Assembly: GCF_000003815.2 (NCBI RefSeq)
Contig: NC_049983.1
Location: 14,986,769-15,050,768 of the forward strand
Length of the DNA stretch: 64,000 nt
Direction of reading: 5' to 3'
DNA from: Branchiostoma floridae
Lineage: Eukaryota > Chordata > Leptocardii > Amphioxiformes > Branchiostomatidae
This document shows positions 23,501 to 35,500 of this stretch, piece by piece. Numbering within the stretch: the first letter of the stretch is position 1; each line of letters begins with the position of its first letter. Below the pieces are notes generated by a model. That model was given only the letters and a program-made list of their open reading frames with translations. It made no database searches and had not been told where the DNA came from. Position numbers and translations under genes: made by a program.

Positions 23501-26500
23501 GGTGGATTCATGCATTTCTAAATGTTCCTCATGAGATTGTCATCAAATAGGCAAGAAAATATAGAGTGCTTAATATCAAATAAGTATCAATGATACTAAA
23601 AATAAATCACCACTGGTAGGAAGTAATGAAAATGAGTGCATACTGGTACATGAGTAAATTATGTTGTTTTTGATTTCTATCATGATTATTAAAATTGCTA
23701 GAGATGAAAAATAATATTGTGGTAATTACATTACAACTCAAATAAAGGTGGTTGTAAACAATAAAAGCACTACTCCATCAGCATCCCAAACTGTGAATTA
23801 AGTAGAAACTGTGCCAAGCTTTTTATGAAGGAGATGGATGAGAGAAAAGGTCTATCACTCTACAATCACTGTAAGTCTGGAAACTTCTGCGGTGGTTTTG
23901 TGTTTTTGCAGTGACCTCACCATGCATATATGACACCAAGACTATGTCTCTCTTTTATGATTGTACCACAAAATTGTTTTAATAATGGGTTAAAAAACAG
24001 TTAGGGCAGAAATTCCCCTTTCCCCTCCTACAGCAAAATAAAACCACTACAAAAGTAAAAGTATATACAGCAACTTTGTGAGGAACAAAACTACCACTAG
24101 AATTTATTACGCTACACAGGTACAGCAACTGTTATATACATAAATGTATACAAAGTGTATAGAAGTAGTGACCCAGGGACAGCACTTTTTGAAAAGATGA
24201 GGAAAATATTAGATGAGTGTAACCTATAGAGCTTTGTAACTAAAATAAGTCTAACACTGTGCCACAACAATGAACAACATCGAGACAAACCTTGGCATCC
24301 CCACCCAGTGCAGGTTGGAGCAGGTGAGTGAGTTTGGAGTTCCTGTAAGGCACATGTAGGGCGTTGGTTCTCAAGGACTGGAACACCTGTGGTGGGACAA
24401 CAGAAAAGTAGAGTTTTAATTACAGTATGTTCTATATACATGTGTACAGCGCCTTTATCTGTGGGGTAACCTATATCCATTGTTTTTAAAAACAGGACAT
24501 TACATTTGATATCAAGTCAACGGACGGTGGTTTCACACTGTAAAATTTCAAAATATTGCTGTTATTTTCATGTACCGTCCGTCGACTTCATATCCCTAAA
24601 TACCGTTTTCAAAAACAATAGATATAGGCTAGCCTGTGGATAAAGGTGAACTAGCATTACACTAAAAGACATTATGCAGAAAATTCAATATGCGTCTAAA
24701 ATGTATCAATATTGTAAAACCGAATTGGAGTTATAACACTAAACTGCGAAATGGAGTAAACATTTTCAGCACTCAGTTTGTCTGTCCTTCTCCAGGTCTA
24801 GAACTTGATAGAGTTTAAACATTGGAGCACAATCCCTAAGGACCATTTTGACAGCCAGAACATTCTTCAGCTCTGACAACTCGTTCTTTTTTCCTTTCAT
24901 CTAAGGCGGGGGGAATCTTCATTAGCCCAGTTCTTGTAGCAGAATTGACAAATGGTTATAGCAGCATGGAAGGGATTACACATTGCATACATGTATGGTA
25001 ATCTATGGATGGTTTCTGGTTGATATTGATGCCTGGAGAAGGGCATGAATTCAGATCGCTGAGCAACTGTGCATTACAACTGGGCATAAAATTGTGTTCA
25101 GAGGATGTAGTTAACTAAGCCACACATCTTTTTAATCATTTTCTTTGCAAAACCCCAATCCCCAAAATACACTGTTCAAGTACATGTATCACTGGGGGCT
25201 GCAAGTACCTTGAAGGATACAAAATCAATTGGACTCTCTAATACTAGGTCAGGGAACGCATCCTTTTGCAACAAAATCGTTATTCTCGCTGCCATCCTCT
25301 AAATGTACAATCACTTCTGGGATTTCAAAAAGATTTCAATGTAGATTTACCATGGAAATTTGGATGCTGCACCCAATTGGTGTCTCATCCCACCTTTGAA
25401 ATGGCCCATGGTTTGTATCTGGACTACCATTTCATGTACTGTTAAAGCAGAGAATAAAGTGTATTCTGTGTGTAGAACAAATTAAAGCAGTTACATGTGT
25501 ACAATATTATGTATATTGCATCATAACAGTTTTCATCATTTTGCATTTTTCTCATGTCGTGTTCAACAGAAATGTTGCAGGTGTGTTCTATCCTATGTTA
25601 ATTGAGCACAACATTCAGCATTGGTTGTTTAGAGAGATGAAACAGCTTAGAAAAGAACCTGAAAATAACTTGAATCAGCCCTGTATGTCGAGGGTGCAAT
25701 TTTGCTTCATTACCAACATGATGGTGTTCTTTACTTCCATGAATAGGAAAAACTTTTCCTATTACAACATCAAAATTAAGGCCGCACAGCTCATAATTGC
25801 ATCCATTACACCAAGGAATACAAGGCAGTAGTTTGCAGGTGATTATATTCCCTGGAACATATTGCAGGAGGTGGTTTCCATAAAAAAGATATTGCAGAAC
25901 AGTCCGACTTCATCTATGAAGGATTATGTTGATTACCTCAAAATGAAACTGGTACCTTGGAAGGTTTATTAGTCTGTTCTGGTCCTTTGGGCACTTGTAT
26001 AGAGTGCGGATAAGGATTACATAGCTGCAAGCAATTTCTTACAAAAATTGTTTTTTCAAGCTGTTTATCTGAGTGGCCTACCCTGAGGAACAGCTATGGG
26101 GGACTTTTAAAAAGTACTATAAAAAACTGTGATTTGGAAAATGTGGTGGCTGACCTTGGAAAGACATTGAAAGTCGATTCTAAAATATAGATTCTGAAGC
26201 AAGCATCATTTGTCATTTAGTTTCTAGGAATATTTTGTAGCTGGTGAGAAGTGATTTTTCAACTGTAGTGAGTTATGAGATTTCTTAAGAAATACAAGAA
26301 ACCACCAGTTCTGAAGATTGACAGGTGTTTTTCTTGATATTGTATACACTTTTTTGGGTGTCTTGTAAGCATTTGTGTGTCTTCACCATAGAAAGTACCT
26401 CAGACATTTCATTATACTGTGACAAAGTATAGTATGTACATGGAGCGAGAAGGAGATGTCATATAGGCAGTGCAACCAGAAGACGGAAGGACAATAATCG

Positions 26501-29500
26501 CATTGGTTTTGAGTTTGCGGTGAAGCAGTATACACTTATTATCTCTTTAACTTCATTTTAAGAACAGCAATAGGCAACTAATTATCAATGTAGAAAAGAG
26601 AAAGGTAGGAGGAAATGATTGCCGAAGGATAGGTACAAAGAAAGTTCTAGCAAACCCATGGGTTACTAAAAGTCAATGTTTGAATAACCACCTGTCCGAG
26701 TGCTGTGAGTGACTTATTAATGGCTGCAGCCTCCACCAGTCTCTGTCCTGTGGCTTCAGTTTTAGAGATCCTCTCTGACCCAGCCAGGTCCACTAGCATC
26801 AGGGTGCCGAAGGATGTGGTACTGGAGATCTTGTCATGACCCTCCACAGTTAACATCAGCAGCAGGTGGGATCTCGAACTACAAGGGAAAATACAACAGA
26901 AAGATCTTACAAAAGAATGTACATTTGTGTCAATATAAAGATTAATGACAGACGGGGAGATTATATCTTAGCACTCAGCCAACATTGATGCAGACAAATA
27001 TCTCTAGGTTCTGATGCAATTTATTTGATTTTCTGTAATGTTAGCAGTTGGGGGGGGGGGGAGGTAGTAGCTCAGGATTTTAATTTAAGCAGTGAGAACA
27101 TTTTTGCAGCAGGCCTCAGTGTGATAAAAGAATTGGGAGCATAAAATTTTAGTGGTTGAATGATATTAATAACATTACAAGTACTGTTATATAAAATTAA
27201 CAGTATATGGTAAATGATAGAAAAATAGGAACACTATGTGCCTTAAAGGAATTCAAATCTAAGAGTACCATCATCAATCTCCAAATGATGACAACGATAA
27301 GTGATAACATAACTCAAAGGTGAAAAACATCCTTAGGTTTAATACCAAAGTTGTCCCTACAACCCTTCAGCTACTTTCACCACTAATATGAGTACATGTT
27401 TGTCCTGAAGCATACAAGGTTGCACCATCAATCGCAATATTTCTCCGTCTATGAAACTGTCAAAAGTATGCAAATGGACATAAGGTCCGTATGTCTTTCT
27501 CCGATAGGCGATATCCGATAACTGTTTGGGGATAAAGCCTTCAGGCTATGAATCCATGAATCTTGATTGATGTCCCAAGTGACAGTCCACCAGAGGTTTA
27601 TAAATTTGTTGAGAAGATTAATTTTGCAGTTCCACAGTCAATAGGAAAATTTCAATACTGCACAACCCATGCTCGCAGTTGATACCATGAGAATGATTTG
27701 GCACACCATTATTCACGACATAGATTAAGAACTGGATGTAGAAACTTACTACCTATAATCAACTCCAACTAAACACTACCCACAAAACGACTATTCACAA
27801 AAAGCTTTAAAAGTAGAGCTACTGCTGTTACTGTTACTGTTCAGTGCATCACACAGGAAAGAAACCAATTGGCCAATGAGTCTGCAAACTCTAAATGACA
27901 TTTTGGCAGTAATATGCCAGTAATATCATCATTTGGGTGAGCCCTGTTCAATGTGATTGGGTTAAAACTTTGTTTTTACCTAGCTCCAAATCAGACACCA
28001 AGCCCTTACCTTTCAGCATTCATTTTGGTGAAGGCAGTTGTCCTGTTTTTGAAGCCTGTCTCCATGGTATCTGTGATGTCCCTTTCAGTCTTCACCTCTA
28101 TGGCTGTCAGGCCTGTGATCACCTGTTTCTTACCCTGTTGGAGACACAGGCACAGGGACACTTAACATTTAGCACAGATGGTCGGTGACATTTCAACTCA
28201 AGGTAGGAGGCACTTAACTATTGGTATCACGGACAAGAACTCTGCATACCTTTTGACATATTTGGTGCCAAAAAGGGTTCAAACAAAAAGTAACCCGCTT
28301 GCAAGTATCTCTATGTGCCTGTGTAGTATCCTTTGACTGTGTACTAGTGTGCTTTTATGTACTTGAATGTAATACCTTCTGTATACCTACCATGGTTCTG
28401 ATGTCAAGAGTAGCATTGCCTATAGACCCTTCCTTCAGTAGATCTGACAGGGTTTCATTGTACACTTCAACCATGGAAATCTGTTGAAACAAAAAATTGT
28501 CAAACTTTAGGCAATAATTGAATCATTGTAGCATACATGATTGTACTCATGGTAACTTCATGGAGATGTATCATAACCATAACAGAATAAGTAGACAGTT
28601 TGTCTCCTGGCTATTCAGACACTATATTCTTAGGTATCATTCAATTACATTGGGTACAATCAACATGTAAGTAACCTATCAAAAACAAAACACAAAGAGT
28701 TTGGTCTGTGGTCTACAATCAACAGTCCAGGATAACCAGCATTTTGGTGCACATGATATAATTTCAGCAATTCAAATGATGATTCTTTACCTTTAAAGTG
28801 TAGTCAACTGTCTCCTTGTCATTGCATATTCTTAAGAGCTCCTTAATTGTCCTGTTAATGAAGTATAAACAAACAAGTGATTAGTTGAATGATAACATAT
28901 TACTCATTAGGCAATTCTCAAGCAACAGAACAAAAATTGATGCTTCAATCTTTGCCACCTTCACCTTCAAAATGCATCTAATACCTTGGAATAATGTTGG
29001 GTATGACTCAACCGAGAGCATTAGAGGCCAAAATTTGATGCCTTGACAAGATTAATGAATCATTGCCAACTCATGGCCTGATATGGTAATAAGATGTCAG
29101 ATACTCAGTGTGTGCCCCCTTAGGCAATTGAAGATATAAGGCTTTGAATTAATGGTAACTAAGTGCCTTGCCGATGTATCTTCAGTTTTTGAATAATAAC
29201 TGTATTACCGGACAGGATTTTGACATGTACTAATTGCTTGATGTTGTTGTTGTGACAGTATTTTGACATGTACTAATTGCTTGTTGTTGTTGTTGTTTTG
29301 CACAGTACATGTCATAGTCTGTACAGACTGACTGCATATATGGAAAGTATTTTGTATTGTATTGTATCATTTTCCATCCACAGTACATATCATAGTCAGT
29401 ATAGACTGATTGACAGTAGTAGCAGTACTGTTACTGACCTGATGTTCACCCCTGGGTAATCTGGTGGACCCATCATTGTGAAGGTTTTCCCTGAGCCAGT

Positions 29501-32500
29501 TTGTCCATAAGCCAGAATACACACATTGTACCCATCCACACAGGACTGGACGATGGGTAAAGTGTCCTCAAACACCTACAGTGGAGGGAAAATGTCTATC
29601 GGTCAGATAAGGGACTTCTTATTTTGTCAAAACAGCTTAAAGCATCCTGTGTCAAAAAAACGATTGTAATTTATCATGTAAAGGTACTAAGAAAATTTGC
29701 AAATCATCTCTAAGCCTGTAAGTAGTTTCAACATTAATTTCAAGGTAACATCCAAAGACAATTTTGAGTGTCTTCAATTAATCTTGATTGAGAATTAATC
29801 TTGAGATTGTTTCAAACCATCTTGAGATTGTTTCAAATAAGCTTGGGATTTTCAAAAATCTTGAGATTCTTTTGAAAAACCTCTGATTGGTTGATTTTTA
29901 ATGATGTATGAAAACTCTTGTGTGGGATCATTATATATCCCGACAAGGTCATGACATTCACCTGTTCTTGAGTGGAGGCCGGAGAGAAGACTTTGTCAAA
30001 GCTGAAGGTCTTCTTGCTTCCACCCGTCGGAACAACAATGTCCTCGTCATTGGGGAACTGCATGTAACCTCCGACCCTGTCATCTCGCCGACAGCGACAG
30101 AACACACGGATGTTCCCGCGCAGTTCTTGCAGCTATGAATGGCAATGGGAGTTATCAAACGTGGGTATGTAATCTTTTTCAAGATATAACACAACATTAA
30201 GGGGCTTTTTATGGAAACTTAACCTTTATAAGTATAACTTTTTAATCATGAAGCTCTTTATAAAAGTCTTAATTATAACATCCACACTACCACACTGTAT
30301 ATTCACTGCTGATAAAACTGGTTGTTACTAGTATTCTGAGGGGATATGTTGATGAAGGTTAGAAATCCATGTAGGTAAACAATAGCTGGCAATTCAGTCT
30401 CTGTAACTGGCTAAGATGCTCGAGATTAACTCCAGACATCTCAAATCCTCTAAGGGGACATTGCAAGATGTCAATCTCCTATTGAGGAGATGCACAGGTT
30501 GATGAAGAACCTATCACACTTTATCCAAACTAGGACATCAGAAGCCTGTGATGCGTCAGCCTGCTGACATGTTGGCTACACCTGGGTAATTATTTTGTCT
30601 TAAGGTTCCCACAGAGACACTTGCTGTAGCAGACTGATGACCCTTGTGATTCAGCCATCGCTATCACAGGCTCGTCAAGATCACTTAATTGCCCCAGAGT
30701 GATTATTCATCTTCTTTCCCCTTCTTGTTTACGTTTCTATGCTTCAAGACAAGTGAATCTTAATGCTCTTTAAAACACAAGGTTTGTGGTTATACAGAAG
30801 TCTGATGAGCATATTAAGCACGTATTCTTTCCCCTATAAAGTTTTTTTTTTCAATTTGTGCAAGTAGAAAAACTTTATGTCTAAAACATTTCTGAGAATT
30901 AATGTAACAATCTCAGACAGCAATGACAGCAACAGAATGCAGACTGACATTTCTTGACAAAGACTGTCCAAAAAGTTGGATAAAAATTATGTCTCTTGTT
31001 GGATTCTTGTTATAACTCAACTCTTATACTCAGATTGACTATTACTAAATCAGACAAAGTTGCAAGTTGCGAGTCTCAGACAAGAGTTTCCTAACCTGAT
31101 TGTAGAGTAGTTTCCTCTGTAGCGCCTCCTTCCTGTACAGGACCCGCAGTTCCTCCACCTCATTCCCACTGCTGCTGTCCATCTCACTGATCTGTCCCAG
31201 GGCTGAGATGGCCTGGACAACACAGTTGATGATTAGTCTATTTCAGATTCATGAACAGTATTTACAGCCCCACTGGATACCTAAATTGTACTGCACTTAA
31301 CATATAAGGGCATCATTCAAGTACTACAACATTGTTTTAAAACTGGTATTAATAAACTTTAAGGCTTGCTCCTTGTGCATCATCATTAAAAATTCCCACT
31401 GATTATAAGTACTTTGTACCACTTTACATTTACCAATATACATTCTTTGGTTCTAAAACAGTTAGTTACAGTTCATTGCATTGTCTTCAACAGATAACTA
31501 ATGTTATAGTTCATTTAGATATTTTTATGTTTTTTTTAACAAACTTTGAACACAACCATGTCTGTTTAGCTGAACTAACATTTTGGTGACCATCTGTCAT
31601 CTTCTGAGGAATTATAATGACAGTTGAACAAAACACAATGTACATAGAAGTATGTCATTCAAGCACACTTGATCTTTGGAAAGCTGTTGGTTAACACGGT
31701 GCTGTACACTGAATTTGGCATATGATACAGAGGCTCCCCCTACCTTTTTGGTTAAGTCTTGCAGGTCTGAGAAGCCATCTTTGACTATGACTTTCAGACT
31801 GCGGTAAGACTTGTCCAGCTCCAGTGCTGAGTGGTTCAGAGCCTTCAAGGTTTCTTCCTCCACGGTAGGGCCAGCAGGAGGCAGTGGTTCAGGGGTGGGG
31901 GTGCGAGGGGCTTTCACGACAGTCATAGACTCTGCTGAGGACTCTCTCTGGGAGTCAAAACCAGACTCAATTTCACCCTACAAGTATGAAGGTAGAAATT
32001 GTTAGCATTGACTTTACACATGACAAAAATCAAGAGTGCACTAAGATAACAATAATGAAGCTGGCAACTATTATACGAACACTCCATGAATTTGTGATCA
32101 AAATATATGTTGAGATATATGTTGGGTGACAATTTTCTGTACAAATGATAAATCTTTTGCCACCACAAATATTGGAAGGATTAGGCAATGGTGCTTACGT
32201 GACGACGCCTTCCGAACGATGAAGGAGTCATCGTCTTCATCCGCTCCATCTGCATGTGTGATGCTGACAGCTTCACGTGCATGTCGTTATTCTCTACCTC
32301 CAGATCCAGCACCTTCTCATTCAGTTCAGCAACCTGTACACCGTGCAGGTAATGTTAGTACTGAAGGTTTTAAATTTTGTCAAGCAATTTATCACTTCCT
32401 ATCTTAAGGCCACACTAATTTGATGGGTTGGTTCTCTGGATTTAACACAATTTGTCTACAGGTAACTGGAAAAAACATAATGAAAACAAAGCCTGAGAAA

Positions 32501-35500
32501 CAGGTGCAAATTCATGCTTCAGTACACTGGGTCTTATGGAGTGAATAGAGTGACTGTGAGTGACATAGTCACGTTTTCTTCCCTGCCCTCTGCGAGTAAT
32601 AATAGTGATCAGATGAGTGAAACTTCACAATTAGAGGATATACAATGTATTGTGCCATCTGATCGAAAAACTAAAAGTGCAAAGATATAACCTGAATCTC
32701 AGCTAATTTTCATATTTTAACTATTATCTACAAGTGCTTGATGGGATAGAAGAACTACATGTACATGTATATAAAAGTATGAAAACCTACCTTTTCAAGT
32801 TTTTCAACAACTTCAGTTTTCAGTGCTAATCTTTCCTGAAGAAGAGACTGCTTTTCCCGCTCCTAGAGACACATGAAGATATCTCTATGTTACCATTTAA
32901 CAAGTTTGTTGGAACTGCAAACTATAAAATCTACTGTGCAGTAAAACATTCTTCTCATGTATCACCTTAAATGGTAGTAGGCTTTAATGTTTGAAACACA
33001 ACATTAAAACAACTTGGTACATGTGAAGGTGTGTCTTGTTTTTATTTGTAACATACTACTTACGTACAGCCCAAGAAGAGATCATGATCAGACTACACTA
33101 TGCTGTCTGCAGGCTATAAACCCTTACCTTCTGCTTGAGCTGTTCCTGTAGAGCATGGATCTGTCTGTCCTTCTCCTGTAGCTGCTGCTGGCCTTCTCTG
33201 CCTCCTCCCCAGCGTTTGGCACCTGCACACATGAATTACAGTAGGTTTTGTAAGGAACTGGTAGGTAAAGGTAAAGCAGATGACCTCCGGCTTAGGAGGA
33301 AGCATGGCACTTATTCGTTACAATGTAGTGCAATGCGCTTTGCTATGGATTGCATGTATTCAGCCAAGCATACATGTATTAGGTAACAACTACTATTCTC
33401 CAAAAAACAAGTGTGTTCAACTACTAGTAGGGTCCTCATAGAAGTTTTATGCTAAAAGCTGCCTTTATAAACAGGACTCCCGGCTTCAAGCTCACATTTA
33501 AAGGACAATGCGACTCGTCTCCCGTCATGCCCATACCGAGACGAGAACCCCGGCTCCATAGAATTTGAACCAGATATGGGGGGAAAAGTACACTAGGCGG
33601 ACAGTGCCTTTAAAGTACAATAAGATGACACCTGACTACTGACGTATATCAAGGAGAATTCTATCCCAACTCCTGCAAGCAATCCTTACCTAAATTGGGA
33701 TCTCCAAGACAAAGATAGTTGGCCACTGTCTGCTCAGTATTGTAGTTACACTGTCTCAAACTGGCCAGGATGTCAATTTCATCTGTCCAAGTAGGGATAG
33801 ACTCCTAGAAGAAGAAAAAACAACAACATTTTTTGCATTAAGATTATGACAGAGTATAATTTACACTCTAAAGAGTGCAAAGAACAGCAAAGGATTGGCA
33901 TCGTAAAATTTTTAAGCTGAAGGTTTGCAAAGTCCCAATTAAAAACAGAGACAGGCAAACTTGGTGAGAGAAGACTTACCTGTATTTCATGCACCTGTCT
34001 CCTGATGTAATCATTATGTAATTCCCACATCAGGGGCATGTTGATCCAGTAGCCTGTCTCATCATCCATGTAGCAGTACACATTTCTCTTTTCCTAATGT
34101 ACACAATGGAAAAAAACAATTATAGCACTGCAATACACTTGTTGTGGAAAAACACATGGCACTTTGCATGCAGTGAAGCAGTTGCACATCATGCAAAATA
34201 TGTTTCAGAAAATCTGTAATAAATTTGAAAAAAAATTGTAAGAACACAGCCAATGTACGAAAAGTTAACTTTAATTTTTTTAAGCAGGAGCCGTACCGAG
34301 TACTAGCCTTGCTAGAGAGGAAGTAAAACAGAGCCAGAATAGCATTCATGGCTGTACTCCAGTCTACCATTGAAAGCAGCAATATTTTTGGCAATTACGG
34401 TCAGTTCCTATCAGTGAATGCACTAGAAAAACAACACAAACTTATCCCGTACCTCAAACATGTAGGTGATGACAGTTCTCCCTTTGAGCGGGTGGTCGAA
34501 GTACCCGTCCCTGTCATCATCAGGAGTGGAGGAGGCAGTCTCCTCAGTGACGTAACCACTGGTCGTACCAGATGTACTGGGGCCATTGGTATCACTGGTG
34601 GTCTGGAGCTGCACCTGTGGGGACAAAATTATATAAGTCTTCACTTGTACATGTAAAATGTGAAACCATGTAAACCAAGGTACAGGTTTTCCCCATTGGA
34701 TTTTCTTTTCATGTTAACTTTGCGGTATAGCTTCATATTCTTAAAGGCAAGAGGGCAAAAACAAACTGTTCTGGCCTTATTACAGTAACAATACATGTAG
34801 TTTCTATACAGTCTCTTCCATATTCCGCATATATCATTGGAAAGTTTTGCACATCAATTTCTTCACCTGCACATAATTTCCTCTCATTTGACTCGAATTC
34901 TGTCATTGCATTTGTCAAATTTTGTGCAAAGTACATCTTTACCAAAGATGACATCTGTAAGCAGGGGAGAGGAGATCATGTAATCAAGCAAGCATGACAA
35001 AAGTAAACACTTCCACTGATCCATGCATTGACTTTTAGCAAGCATGACTAATCAATGTGGACTGACAAGGGTTGCATTCTGCATACTCTTTACTGTCACT
35101 GTCAGAAGAGAGCGAAATTTTCCCTCAGTTGCACACATGATTTATACTCACACTCACAGGCAATCGAGTGGGTTTGTTTGGTAGTTTCTTGGAAAAACAA
35201 AGCAACAAATGTAAGTAAGTGCTCACATGTATAGGTAAGATGTATAACATTGAAATTGCAGGCATCATTCTTTTATGCTGTATTAGGTGCTTTTTTTCTG
35301 TGTTTCTGGAAGATCGCTGACAAATGCACATAGTGCCTTCTTGATGTGCGAGTAGACCTGTGCAATTACCAAGTACTGTACTAATATGTATGCCCACTTG
35401 TCTTGAGTGACGTGGTCAAGAAATAAGATAAGTTACTTATAAGGCAAAGCATGCAAATTCTTGGTGCTGATATTTGGCCATCAAAATTAACAAGCTGGAC

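Noticed and set aside
27937-28188. Plus-strand open frames over 27937-28188
   Set aside because: Antisense shadow of the kinesin exon 28010-28122; the same holds for plus-strand frames over 30000, 31811, 32126, 33135 and 37482.
29233-29400. Short duplicated block (TTGACATGTACTAATTGCTTG twice) with (GTT)n
   Set aside because: Small local slippage duplication in a kinesin intron; not informative enough for a separate finding.
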